Positions 27,018 through 35,743 of a stretch of DNA of 64,000 nucleotides are shown piece by piece. Location of the stretch: contig NC_019695.1 in assembly GCF_000317125.1 (NCBI RefSeq), positions 5,754,336 to 5,818,335 of the forward strand, in the 5' to 3' direction. Within the stretch, counting starts at the first letter, position 1. Each line of letters begins with the position of its first letter. Both the position numbers and the translations under genes were made by a program. The notes under the pieces were generated by a model, which saw only the letters and a list, made by a program, of their open reading frames with translations, had not been told where the DNA came from and did not search any database. The DNA is from Chroococcidiopsis thermalis PCC 7203. Lineage in GTDB: Bacteria; Cyanobacteriota; Cyanobacteriia; Cyanobacteriales; Chroococcidiopsidaceae.

Positions 27018-28436
27018 TCACTTCTCCCCCCGCTTCAATAGCCTGGTTTGTTCCATAATTTGCTCGACATCCTCTTGTGCTAGTCTGCGGACGTAGTTGA
27101 GTTTGACTTCTTCTAAAAAGTCAGAAATCAGAGATTGAATGCGTTCTAAGGTATGTTTTTCCTGCATTTGCGTACCTAAAGCTTGGCTGAAATGTTGAGC
27201 TAGCTGGCGGGAAATTTTTGCCCCAACCGGATCTTCTACGGCTTTGACGATCGCGGTATAAAAATTTTGGGTAATGGAGGTCGCTAGTTGCTGGCTCAGC
27301 GTGTGGGGTAAGTTGCCGACTCCTGGTAGATTATGGATGCTGCGATAGAGAGGGGATTGGTCGAGGGTGCTTTCGATGCTGTGGCGTAAAATGGCAATGA
27401 TATCTGGTTCGATTTGGGGGAAGACTTGGTAGACGAGGACGTTGACGACCAGAGAAGCGATCGTCTCAATTTCGTTAATATTATTTAAATCTATGTATGG
27501 TTGCCGCTTAGAGCTGGCGGATAACCAATTTGTTAACTCTCCCCGTCGTACCGAAACTTGTAACTGATTAATAAATTGAATTAAAACGACTTCAGTGATT
27601 TCCTGTGCCAAACTGGCGACAAATCCTTGAGTCGCTTGTCGTCGGACTGGTTCTAAATTTAATAATTTTGCTTGGTGCAAGCGAACCGTCACTGGAATAA
27701 TTCGCAGCCACGTCCAGCGCAAAAAAGGTAACAACTCAAAGGGAACGATGAGTAGAATGTCATACCATCGCCATAACATCGCATCTCGCCATTTCAACCC
27801 AACGTGACGACGGCTAATGATAAAAGTGCGGATGAGAAATTCTACGCCAAACAGGACGATGAAATAAGCGTCAATTCCCCAGAATTCATCGATAAATTCT
27901 CCGTTTTCACCGATCGCACGATAATAATTTGTGGCAACTAAAGGGCGAATACTGCGATTGAAAAAGTCAATCTCTTTTTGCCACCCAGCTTTGAGGAGAT
28001 ATTCTTGACTCCAAAAAATATTAAAAGCAGTACGCGAAGATTCTTCACCGATGCGATCGCGCATTCGATTTTTAATTCTTTCTAGCGTCCCCGTCTTATT
28101 TGCCAAGGCAAACGGATTAGTTTCGATCATGTCACTGCTGTAGCGGCGCAGTTGCTCTAACACGGCTGCTGTCTGGGGTGACTGCAATCCTGTTTGACTG
28201 ACTTGTTGTTCTAAGGCATTGACTAGCTTTAAATACTGCTGAGTTTCGCGGTGCGGCTCAATGCCTTTAATTGGATCGTAAATTGTTGTAACTTCAGGAA
28301 TACGGTTAAGGTAAAAATCGCGCCAGGGGACGTAGGTGAAGTCAAAAATGACTAGACCAAAATTTACCGTAGCTGCGATCGCCATTAAGCGCTCGAACCA
28401 TAGAGAAAAGCGACGCTTAGACAAGTCAAAAGTCAA
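27018..28436 (-). CDS. Conserved membrane protein, possible voltage-sensor-like region
   Basis: 472 aa. TM1 at about 20-36; a soluble region to about 190; then helices at about 193-212, 228-245 and 250-265, and a long helical C-terminal half. The middle part (VLFGVEFLIRTFIISRR, then WRWYDILLIVPFE, then RWTWLRIIPVTVRLHQ) recalls S2-S3-S4 of ion channels with an acidic residue in S2, Asp in S3 and spaced Arg in S4, but no pore helix or selectivity filter is visible. The start is TTG at 28434-28436; TTG 28424 or ATG 28385 are alternatives because DNA before 28424 is repeat-like. Known to me only as a cyanobacterial conserved protein. Function unknown. Confidence 0.65.
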   Translation of the reverse strand: MTFDLSKRRFSLWFERLMAIAATVNFGLVIFDFTYVPWRDFYLNRIPEVTTIYDPIKGIEPHRETQQYLKLVNALEQQVSQTGLQSPQTAAVLEQLRRYSSDMIETNPFALANKTGTLERIKNRMRDRIGEESSRTAFNIFWSQEYLLKAGWQKEIDFFNRSIRPLVATNYYRAIGENGEFIDEFWGIDAYFIVLFGVEFLIRTFIISRRHVGLKWRDAMLWRWYDILLIVPFELLPFLRWTWLRIIPVTVRLHQAKLLNLEPVRRQATQGFVASLAQEITEVVLIQFINQLQVSVRRGELTNWLSASSKRQPYIDLNNINEIETIASLVVNVLVYQVFPQIEPDIIAILRHSIESTLDQSPLYRSIHNLPGVGNLPHTLSQQLATSITQNFYTAIVKAVEDPVGAKISRQLAQHFSQALGTQMQEKHTLERIQSLISDFLEEVKLNYVRRLAQEDVEQIMEQTRLLKRGEK

Positions 28437-28585
28437 AAGTTAAATGTCAAAAATTAGGATATAGGAGATAACAGTGATGGTCAGGAATGAAAACTAACCC
28501 GCTCTAACTAGCAACCACCAACTACCAATTACCAATTACCCATTACCATTACAACCTGCGTGTCTTCTAGATCTTACCAGTAGTA

Positions 28586-29611
28586 TTAATAACGAATGCG
28601 GGGATCGATGGAGGCATTGAGAATATCAATGATGATGCTGGCAAGCACGACGATCGTACCAAAGAATACTAAAATCCCTTGAACGGTAGGATAATCGCGC
28701 AAGGAAATTGCTTCGTAGAGGCGGTTGGCTAAACCAGGCCAAGAAAATGTCACCTCAGTTAAGATTGCTCCACCTAATAAAGAGGCGAAAGTGAGTCCCA
28801 TAATCGTAATCACGGGAATTAAGGCATTTTTTAAAGCATGGGCAAATAAGATCCGTCGTTCGGGAATTCCCCTAGCACGGGCAGCTTCTACATAGTCAGC
28901 TTTAAGGGTATGTTTGAGGTTGACGCGAACAATGCGCTCGAAAATTCCCGATAGTAAAAGTCCTAGAGTTAGACTCGGCAGCAATAGGTAATAGATAGCA
29001 CTGAAAAATTGGGTAAAATTGCCGCTTAATAGACTATCAATAGTGTAGAGTCCTGTAAAACCTTCCGGCGCGGGTATAGAAGTTGGAAAGCGCGTTCCCA
29101 AGGGAAACCACCCTAACTGTACCGCAAATACCAACTGCATTAACATTCCTACCCAGAATAAGGGTAAGGCATAAGTGATAATCCCAAATAATCGCCCCCC
29201 TACATCTAACCAAGAATTAGGGCGGGAAGCAGCTAGCATTCCGACGCTAATTCCAATGATGAGCGCAAATGCCATGCTAAATACGGCTAATTCTGCCGTA
29301 GCGGGGAAGTGCTGTCCGATGGTTTGCCAAACGGATTCCCCTTGAGTCGTAATGGAACTACCGAGATCGAAACGTAAAAGACTACCAATGTAACGAATGT
29401 ATTGAATTGGCAAAGGATCGAGTAGCCCTAACCGTTGCCGATATTCTTGCTTGACGCTTTCTGGGGCGCGTCCTCCTAACACAGCATCGACGGGATCGCC
29501 AGGAGTTGCTCTTAACAACAAAAATACCACAGTCACGATCGTCCACAGCATGAGTGGTGTCAGCAGCAATCGAGCCAGAATGTAATATTGCAGAGATTTT
29601 GAGCGAGACAT
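28586..29611 (-). CDS. DppB/OppB-type ABC transporter permease
   Basis: 341 aa with six membrane helices. Typical peptide/nickel permease features: the N-terminal LLRATPGDPVDAVLGGRAP segment, GxxxGxxAA near 119, and the EAA loop YVEAARARGIPERRILFAHAL (EAARARGIPERRIL) that contacts the ATPase. It moves oligopeptides, nickel or similar solutes together with a DppC-type partner, ATPases and a binding protein. None of those is adjacent. The stretch just upstream (29612-29650) holds GGGAGCAGGG repeats. Confidence 0.9.
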   Translation of the reverse strand: MSRSKSLQYYILARLLLTPLMLWTIVTVVFLLLRATPGDPVDAVLGGRAPESVKQEYRQRLGLLDPLPIQYIRYIGSLLRFDLGSSITTQGESVWQTIGQHFPATAELAVFSMAFALIIGISVGMLAASRPNSWLDVGGRLFGIITYALPLFWVGMLMQLVFAVQLGWFPLGTRFPTSIPAPEGFTGLYTIDSLLSGNFTQFFSAIYYLLLPSLTLGLLLSGIFERIVRVNLKHTLKADYVEAARARGIPERRILFAHALKNALIPVITIMGLTFASLLGGAILTEVTFSWPGLANRLYEAISLRDYPTVQGILVFFGTIVVLASIIIDILNASIDPRIRY

Positions 29612-29774
29612 ATGAGGGATAAGGGAGCAGGGAGCAGGGGGATAAGGGAGAATTAGCGACCGATCGCTGACTTAAGATCGGGGAAGAACGATTAGTCAGC
29701 AATATCTTAGATCGGCAACTGCCATTAGTGCTAATATTCCGTCAGGAAAGCCGATCGCCACGAACTGCTATCTT

Positions 29775-30620
29775 ATGGATAACGCTGCTAGAACTCCAGC
29801 TAGGTGCGAACGTGCTAAGTTTTGGCGACAGCCGGAGTTTGGTAATTTGGAGTTACTTAGAGCAACTTATATTACTCATGCTTTCTGCCGACACATTCAC
29901 GAAGCTTATACTATCGGTGTCATCGAACAAGGGGTAGAAAAGTTTACTTACCAAGGCGAAATGCATTTTGCCCCTGCTGGTACGGTGGTGATTGTCAACC
30001 CTGGTGAGGTGCATACGGGAAGTGCGGGAGTTGAGAATGGTTGGACTTATCGCGTGTTATATCCCGATGTGAGTTTATTGCAACAAGCTGCGGCTGAGGC
30101 TTTTGTGGGGCGACAGGTTATGCCTTATTTTCCGCAAGCCGTGATTGACGATCGCCAGCTTGCTCAACAGATATTACAACTACATCAAAGTTTAGAAACT
30201 TCGCCGTCGCAGTTAGAAAAAGATACGCGCTGGTTGGGAACGCTTGTAAAATTGATTCAACGTCATGCAGGCGATCGCCCTACACTGAAACAAATAGGTA
30301 AACAAGACAAACCGATCGCGCGAATTAGATCGTATTTAGAAGCAAATTATACAGAAAATATTTCTTTAGAAAAACTTGCCGCGATCGCCAATCTCAGTCC
30401 GTTTTATTTATTACGAACATTTCGCGATCGCGTTGGTATGCCACCTTACGAGTATTTAACTCAAGTGCGGGTGGCAAAAGCAAAAAGGCTTTTATCACGA
30501 GGATATGCGATCGCGCAGGTGGCGCAACAAACGGGTTTTGCCGATCAAAGTCATTTAACCAGGCAATTCAAGCGTTTTGTTGGAGTCACGCCAGGGAAGT
30601 ATAGTAAACCAGTCGGATAA
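29775..30620 (+). CDS. AraC-family transcriptional regulator with cupin sensor
   Basis: 281 aa. The N-terminal AraC-type cupin (about 10-95) carries FCRHIHEAYTIGVIEQG and GTVVIVNPGEVHTG, a ligand-binding barrel opening. The C-terminal helix-turn-helix pair (about 185-280) has ISLEKLAAIANLSPFYLLRTF and IAQVAQQTGFADQSHLTRQF. Expected to be a cytoplasmic activator of a nearby or distant gene. It is divergent from the DppB-type permease gene with 163 bp between starts, so regulation of that permease is possible but unproven. Ligand unknown. Confidence 0.92.
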   Translation: MDNAARTPARCERAKFWRQPEFGNLELLRATYITHAFCRHIHEAYTIGVIEQGVEKFTYQGEMHFAPAGTVVIVNPGEVHTGSAGVENGWTYRVLYPDVSLLQQAAAEAFVGRQVMPYFPQAVIDDRQLAQQILQLHQSLETSPSQLEKDTRWLGTLVKLIQRHAGDRPTLKQIGKQDKPIARIRSYLEANYTENISLEKLAAIANLSPFYLLRTFRDRVGMPPYEYLTQVRVAKAKRLLSRGYAIAQVAQQTGFADQSHLTRQFKRFVGVTPGKYSKPVG

Positions 30621-30702
30621 TACCATCACTTTGGGCTCTAGGCATTTGTGGCGACTGCGAGAGACGAGCTGCTGATAATTATGTTCGGGACAGTCAATAT
30701 TG

Positions 30703-33147
30703 TTATGTTGTGACTAGCGATCGCGGAAATTGGCGCACTAAAGCCGAAAATACCGGACAGGGGCGACTGTTATCTAAATTTTCAGGTTTGCTCCAGGTGA
30801 AAGGTGCTTTTTGTGCCGCAGAAATCCACAGTAACCGTTTGGCGCGAGTGATGGCAACATAAAGTAAGCGAAACTCTTCTGCTGTCTTGAGTTGTTTTGC
30901 CTGTTCCCACGCCGTAGCAACATCGGGTAAGGGAAATTGTTCGTGCAAAGCAGCGCGAATTTGGGCGCGGGCAACTTCTGCAACGGTGAAATCTCCCAAA
31001 AAATGAGCTTGAGGTAAAACGCGCAGATTTCCAGGAATTGTATTTTCGTGTAAAAACGGAATGAATACGCAGTCCCAATCCAATCCTTTAGCTTTGTGCA
31101 TGGTAATAATTGTCAGTTGCCCAGGACGGGTATAACGCGCCTCGGAATCTTCCGTATCCACGGCTTCAAATTTTTCCGAATTGACAATTTCGCTCAACAC
31201 TAGCAACATGGCAGCCAAATTATGACTGCCATTACCAGCAAGTTGTTGCTGCACTCGTTCTGCTAGCTTATCTGCTGTCGCGAGTTCTGCTTGGTCGTAA
31301 TTCAGGGTTAAGGCAAGGAAGGAAATTAATTGATAGGGAGGTAACTCCATGCGAGCGCGAAGCAGGCTGCGGCACAAATGACTGGCTTTTTGAGCTGGTT
31401 CGGGTTGAGGTGCGTCTAAAGGACCAGGATACAGAAATTGTTCGGGAATGGTTGCCAGCGCGTTCAAATCTTGCGGTTGGATTAACTGACGCTGTACCAA
31501 AACTTCCAAGGCAGCTTTGAGATAATCGGGGGAGTGAGGACGGTCGAGGAATTGCAGCAGTGCTAGCACTTCCGCCGGAACTTGAGAATGGCGATCGCTT
31601 TCTGAAACCTCGTACACTACGATATTATGCTCTTGGCAAATCGGCGCGATCGCTTCAGCCAGCCATCGTCCCTGTCTGTTTTCCCTCACTAAAACCGCCA
31701 TGCGCAGATTATTCGGTGTTTCTGGAGTTTGTGTTTCTCCATTCGATCCTGCTTGACACAGCGCCACTACCCGCCGACCAATCAATTCTGCCGTGTGATG
31801 AATATCGCGAGGCGTATGCAACTCCAATCCCCCACCAATCGGCGCAGGATTAGCATCCGGCTGCGGGTCGTCCAGGCTAACCGGATGAATCGTTTGCGCT
31901 CGAAATGGCAAAGAGGTAATTGGTAATTGGTAATTGGTAATTGGTTGACCGCTCCCTTGTCCCCCTTGTCCCCCTTGTCCCCTTCCTCCCTGCTCCCTAC
32001 TCCCTACTCCCTGCTCCCTTCCATTCACCCACCCCAACATAAAGTTAGCTGCGGCAATGACAATTCTGGTGCTGCGTCCTGCCATATCCATTGTCGCCAA
32101 AAGTTGTTGCTGCTGGCACTCTTCGCAGAAGCGACGAAAATAAATTGGGTCGGCAGGGGTAAAGGTAGAATTAATTGCTTGGTTGGGATCGCCAACGCGG
32201 ATTAAATTTGGTGGTAAATCTGGGTTTTCTGGATCTTGCGCCAGAATTTCTAAGAGTTTGGTTTGCAGGGGTGAAGAGTCTTGAGCTTCGTCTTCAAATA
32301 CGGCAAAAACTTGCTTTTGTTCGTTGCGTCTGGCGCTAGGATTTTCTAGTACCCGTAGCGCTGCCAAAATCATATCGTCGTAGTCGATTAAATCGCGCGA
32401 TCGCATTAGATTCTGATACTGTTCGTACAATCCAGCGGCGACGGTTAAAATTTCATATTCATCTATTGCCTGTTCGCCCAACACTCGCAACTGTTGCGGT
32501 TGATATCCAGAGCTTTTCGCTTCGTGAATGACTAAATAAGCTAATCCTGGTAGTACTTCTGTCCGCAATACCGACTGTCGCCGTAAGCGTTCTGTTTCTT
32601 CGCCGTCAAATTGCCTACCTTCGAGTAACCGAGAATACAAGCGGGGATTAGCAGCAATCCACTGTTCTACACAAGTCCGAATCAAGCGGTGGCTCTGGTT
32701 GGGCGTGATTAACGTCGCGTTATCCAACGGTAGTCCCGACAAGTCAGGATAGCGGCTGGCAATATTCAGCGCTAAACCGTGTAGGGTATTGACAGTGAAT
32801 CCTCTTGGTGGTAGAGATAATTCTTCTCGTAAATACCTGCGAATCTTACCTTTAATATTTGCTGCCGCAGAACGAGTAAATGTAACAACAACAATCGCAC
32901 GTTTGGCATGTAATTGATAGCGGGCGATCGCAATTGCCGTTGCTGCTGCCATTCCCGTCGATTTGCCTGCCCCTGGCACTGCCGAGACTGCCAACTGTCC
33001 CCCCTGCCAATCTGCCATTTGTTGCTGTCCTGGGCGCAAGCTGTTGCGCAGCTGTTCCCAATTATTTGTACGGGCGCACAGCTGTGCGCCCGTACTAGAG
33101 TCGGGAGTCGGGATGGATAATTGGTCGGTGAGGTTGGCTTCTGGCAT
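30703..33147 (-). CDS. UvrD/PcrA-like ATP-dependent DNA helicase with in-frame repeat insertions
   Basis: 814 aa from ATG 33145-33147; a TTG at 33165 adds six residues. Superfamily 1 motifs: Walker A SAVPGAGKST, motif Ia VVTFTRSAAANIKGK, Walker B with VFEDEAQDSSPLQ, motif III-IV region MAGRSTRIVIAAANFML, motif V TIITMHKAKGLDWDCVF, motif VI LLYVAITRAKRLLW. Unwinds DNA in repair. Two repeat-derived segments lie in frame: about residues 18-27 come from a 28-bp palindrome (encoding GAQLCAR), and about 376-411 come from the GAGCAGGGA/ACAAGGGGG and AATTGGTAATTGG arrays. Both keep the frame open. Gene is single-standing. Whether the protein tolerates the inserts is not known. Confidence 0.9.
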   Translation of the reverse strand: MPEANLTDQLSIPTPDSSTGAQLCARTNNWEQLRNSLRPGQQQMADWQGGQLAVSAVPGAGKSTGMAAATAIAIARYQLHAKRAIVVVTFTRSAAANIKGKIRRYLREELSLPPRGFTVNTLHGLALNIASRYPDLSGLPLDNATLITPNQSHRLIRTCVEQWIAANPRLYSRLLEGRQFDGEETERLRRQSVLRTEVLPGLAYLVIHEAKSSGYQPQQLRVLGEQAIDEYEILTVAAGLYEQYQNLMRSRDLIDYDDMILAALRVLENPSARRNEQKQVFAVFEDEAQDSSPLQTKLLEILAQDPENPDLPPNLIRVGDPNQAINSTFTPADPIYFRRFCEECQQQQLLATMDMAGRSTRIVIAAANFMLGWVNGREQGVGSREQGGRGQGGQGGQGSGQPITNYQLPITSLPFRAQTIHPVSLDDPQPDANPAPIGGGLELHTPRDIHHTAELIGRRVVALCQAGSNGETQTPETPNNLRMAVLVRENRQGRWLAEAIAPICQEHNIVVYEVSESDRHSQVPAEVLALLQFLDRPHSPDYLKAALEVLVQRQLIQPQDLNALATIPEQFLYPGPLDAPQPEPAQKASHLCRSLLRARMELPPYQLISFLALTLNYDQAELATADKLAERVQQQLAGNGSHNLAAMLLVLSEIVNSEKFEAVDTEDSEARYTRPGQLTIITMHKAKGLDWDCVFIPFLHENTIPGNLRVLPQAHFLGDFTVAEVARAQIRAALHEQFPLPDVATAWEQAKQLKTAEEFRLLYVAITRAKRLLWISAAQKAPFTWSKPENLDNSRPCPVFSALVRQFPRSLVTT
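31915..32020. repeat. Intergenic-type repeats inside the helicase gene
   Basis: AATTGGT-period array (31918-31945), then CCCCCTTGTC-period array (about 31955-31985) and CTCCCTACTC-type words (about 31985-32020). All are translated in frame in the helicase between motif IV and the C-terminal half. Same words lie in intergenic DNA elsewhere in the window. Confidence 0.85.
33068..33095. repeat. Palindromic repeat, family A, inside a coding region
   Basis: Perfect 28-bp palindrome (arm GTACGGGCGCACAG). It lies inside the N-terminal coding part of the helicase gene and encodes GAQLCAR. Other copies of this family in the window are in intergenic DNA or overlap a stop codon. Confidence 0.85.
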
Positions 33148-33485
33148 CGGGAATTTTGGACTCAATCTAGATATCTAAATCTAAAAGAGAATTTATGTTT
33201 TCAGCGTAATTTTTCAATATTAAGCCCAGATTGTCGTTGGATGACAAGTGAGACTACAGTATTTGTACAGGATAAAGCGATCGCCCTTACCATGTAATGA
33301 GAATAGGAGAGGTGCGATCGCCTTTTAGTATGGAAGCGACAATATAAAGTTTTATTTAAGCAGGACTCGGTAGATTTACCATTTGCTCATTCATAGCTGT
33401 ACATAGGTAAAATATTATTTTTCTTCTGCGATCGCACAACTATTATATTATTGCTCCGCGATCGTACAGTTGCCATAAATTATTC
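33148..33485. other. Gene-free stretch before the HNH cassette
   Basis: 338 bp between the divergent helicase gene and the 186-aa gene. It has HIP1-type words and an AT-rich end. No gene, clear promoter or RNA seen. Confidence 0.4.
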
Positions 33486-34046
33486 ATGTTGATTATAAAA
33501 TTATTTAGAAGCAAAAAATATAACTGCTATTATAAATTCGTGAAAAAATTAGAAGCAATTGAATTACTTGTAAGTGAAGGATGGACAAAAGCAGATGCCG
33601 ATCGAGCTTTAAAAGTAGTTGACTTCACAACCCATCCTGACGAACTTACTATTCGTAAATCTGTTTCACTATTTGCTGGTGCTGAACTCCTTCATCGTCA
33701 ACGTCTTCAAGCAGCTCAGAGAACTTTAGTCACGAAAAAAACTAGAGAAATCGAGCGAATAAAAGAAGAATATACAGCTACAATTGAACAGATAAAGAAG
33801 CCTCAATCAGGTAAAGATAATAACACGGACATTCGAGATTTATTAGCTAAAAATAAGTCGTTGGAAGCTACAATTAAAAACCTGAGCTTGGTGAACGAGC
33901 ATCTCAAAAAAGACAATAAGGACATGAAAAATATAGTTGATGCCATCAAGCTTCAACTAACTATTGAGATGAGAAAGCTCTTGCGATACCCAGATAACGA
34001 GATCCGACAAGCAGCAATGAAATTCTTCAAATCTATACTTGGTTGA
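33486..34046 (+). CDS. Unknown coiled-coil protein (HNH cassette gene 1)
   Basis: 186 aa from ATG 33486; a GTG at 33540 (start KKLEAIELL) is the alternative and may be the true one. The N-terminal segment (KLEAIELLVSEGWTKADADRALKV) looks like a UBA-like three-helix motif; the middle (about 85-150) is a charged coiled coil; the C-terminus is helical. No enzyme motif. AT-rich compared with neighbours. The next gene follows after 6 bp and the third after 1 bp, so the three form one transcription unit ending in an HNH nuclease. Function unknown; I do not recognise the family. Confidence 0.6.
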   Translation: MLIIKLFRSKKYNCYYKFVKKLEAIELLVSEGWTKADADRALKVVDFTTHPDELTIRKSVSLFAGAELLHRQRLQAAQRTLVTKKTREIERIKEEYTATIEQIKKPQSGKDNNTDIRDLLAKNKSLEATIKNLSLVNEHLKKDNKDMKNIVDAIKLQLTIEMRKLLRYPDNEIRQAAMKFFKSILG

Positions 34047-34052
34047 AAAAAT

Positions 34053-34505
34053 ATGCCAAAAACAATTTTAAAAAAAACCAGACTTTTTAATAACATGAAC
34101 TATCGCGAAGTTCAAAGTGATAATTCAAAAAAACGCAGCAAACTTGAAAAAAAAGATCGGCAGTGGCTAAAGATAAATAGTTATAAAAATGTTGGCTGGG
34201 ATAATGTCATTAGTCTCCATCAGAAAATTGACGAGTTTTTAGAACGAGATGCATGGAAAGAGTGGTCGCTTGAAGATCTGTTTTTAGAAGCAGATCGCAT
34301 TGGAAATAAATATCTCACTTATCAAGAAATAGTAAATTTTAATCAGAAGTTATCTCAAGAAGTTAATGAAATTGCCGAAGAGATCGACCGACAGTTTCCC
34401 GATACGACGATTGAACAGATTGATTTCAGTAATAGCACTAAGGACAACTCTCGAAAAAGTATGTTTAAAAGACATTTAAAATTAGTAAGGTTTAATAAGA
34501 AATAG
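34053..34505 (+). CDS. Unknown protein (HNH cassette gene 2)
   Basis: 150 aa, strongly charged and helical, isolated Lys-rich start (MPKTILKKTRLFNN). A segment at about residues 72-100 (WSLEDLFLEADRIGNKYLTY) resembles the opening of the neighbouring HNH protein (SLKELFRLASKIGKKRYHRL), suggesting a shared small helical motif. Translation is probably coupled with the downstream nuclease: 1 bp between the stop (34505) and its ATG (34507). No other recognisable motif. Function unknown. Confidence 0.55.
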   Translation: MPKTILKKTRLFNNMNYREVQSDNSKKRSKLEKKDRQWLKINSYKNVGWDNVISLHQKIDEFLERDAWKEWSLEDLFLEADRIGNKYLTYQEIVNFNQKLSQEVNEIAEEIDRQFPDTTIEQIDFSNSTKDNSRKSMFKRHLKLVRFNKK

Positions 34506-34506
34506 T

Positions 34507-34968
34507 ATGAGTCTTGAAGACAACAGCCTGAAAGAATTGTTTAGACTAGCAAGCAAGATTGGTAAAAAGCGTTATCACAGGCTAACAGCACAAGATTTTG
34601 CAAATTATAGAAAGTTTGACAATTGGCGATATATCAATGGCGATGGTGAGTGTGGCACGACTCAAGAAAGTAAAGATTGGGTAAGGAGTAATTCAGATTT
34701 TTATTGTCCAATTTGTGGAGATGATTACTCTCAAAAAGGTGGTAAGTCAATAGATCATAAGCTACCGCGATCGCAGTATCCTTGGTTGTCAATGGAATTC
34801 AAAAATTTATGGGTGATTTGCAAAACTTGCAATCAGGAAAAAGGCGAAATGCATTGGTATGAGTACGAACACTATATGCTCGTTAATCATCCCGATCTTT
34901 ATCTTGTTATCAAAGCCGTACGTCCTATCCAATTGCTCCAGTCTTTAAAGAATAAAATTAATAAATAG
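34507..34968 (+). CDS. HNH endonuclease (HNH cassette gene 3)
   Basis: 153 aa. The HNH motif is complete: zinc ligands Cys67-Cys70 (CPICGDDYS) and Cys105-Cys108 (CKTCN), catalytic Asp83-His84 in SIDHKLPRS, and Asn100 or Asn109. The residues before it share a helical opening with the previous protein. HNH nucleases cut DNA and are common in restriction, phage defence and mobile elements. The two upstream genes lack known defence motifs. Together the three may be a small defence or mobile-element system; that is inference. No methylase is adjacent. Confidence 0.85.
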   Translation: MSLEDNSLKELFRLASKIGKKRYHRLTAQDFANYRKFDNWRYINGDGECGTTQESKDWVRSNSDFYCPICGDDYSQKGGKSIDHKLPRSQYPWLSMEFKNLWVICKTCNQEKGEMHWYEYEHYMLVNHPDLYLVIKAVRPIQLLQSLKNKINK

Positions 34969-35184
34969 AAAGATTCTGAATCAAGTCATAAGTAACGTTA
35001 TAAATGAGGTAGTTAGATAGAAAATTTCTACATAATAAATGGTTGGCTCTCTAGCCTCGGTTGGGGCAGTGGTTGAAAAGTTACTCGTCAGTTTCAATTT
35101 CATGAATTCGTTGTCTAGATCCAAGTTCAGATAAGATTTATGCCCCTAGCGTGATATGCTCAGAAAACTCAATTTCGCAGATTC

Positions 35185-35526
35185 ATGAGTGGCATTGACC
35201 GTAAAATTATCCTCGATCCCAGACACATTGCAAAGCATTTACCAGAAACACCACAAGTACAGCGATTACTGAGACGAGGTAGATCTGCTCACGTTTTCAA
35301 TAATGCAGCCATAATGGAGAAAGTTACTCAAGCGATCGTTGAAAAAGGAGAATTTACAGGAGTGATTCGAGGATACGAGCGTTACGGCTTATACTTTGCT
35401 GAATCAATTGGCTATCGAATCAATCCTGAAGATGGCTTAAGCACTCCACTGTTCTATGGCGAGGTAAAAATTGATGCAGAAAATCGATACCATGTCATCC
35501 CCCGCACTCGACCCAGCCAAGAGTGA
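35185..35526 (+). CDS. Possible toxin-like protein of a toxin/immunity pair
   Basis: 113 aa, no signal peptide. Contains RSAHVFNNAAIMEKVTQAIV, then GVIRGYERYGLYFAESIGYRI and NRYHVIPRTRPS. Conserved Arg, Tyr and His spread in this way suggest a small catalytic beta-rich domain like C-terminal toxin domains of polymorphic toxins, but I do not recognise the family with certainty; it may be annotated as a cyanobacterial domain of unknown function. The downstream small gene overlaps its end, as typical for toxin/immunity or toxin/antitoxin pairs. Function not assigned. Confidence 0.6.
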   Translation: MSGIDRKIILDPRHIAKHLPETPQVQRLLRRGRSAHVFNNAAIMEKVTQAIVEKGEFTGVIRGYERYGLYFAESIGYRINPEDGLSTPLFYGEVKIDAENRYHVIPRTRPSQE

Positions 35527-35740
35527 ATGGGACTTTGTTGAAGTTTGGATCGATCCGATGCTGTCTCCTCCTTACATACTGGTATTATTAGGCGACTCAG
35601 CAGGAAATTGTCGCGTGTACGATCCGGCTGAGAATTATAAGGTCGTCTTTAGTAGTGCAACCTATGAAGAAGCTCAAATTTGGTTGTTAGAAGATGAGTA
35701 TGAGTCAGTTGAAGGGCGACTTTCAGCATCAGAGCTGTAG
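35492..35740 (+). CDS. Possible immunity/partner protein
   Basis: 82 aa from ATG 35492; ATG 35474 or TTG 35471 are alternatives. Overlaps the upstream gene by 35 bp. Compact acidic protein: SEWDFVEVWIDPMLSPPYIL, then VYDPAENYKVVFSSATYEEA, then LLEDEYESVEGR. Acidity and the overlap fit an immunity or antitoxin partner of the basic upstream protein. No known motif. Confidence 0.55.
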   Translation: MSSPALDPAKSEWDFVEVWIDPMLSPPYILVLLGDSAGNCRVYDPAENYKVVFSSATYEEAQIWLLEDEYESVEGRLSASEL

Positions 35741-35743
35741 TTT

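Noticed and set aside
27018-28436. Calling it a voltage-gated ion channel
   Set aside because: No pore helix or selectivity filter is visible; only a loose S2-S4 resemblance.
33486-34968. Calling the HNH cassette Septu or a restriction-modification system
   Set aside because: No PtuA-like ATPase, methylase or specificity subunit is present in the three genes.
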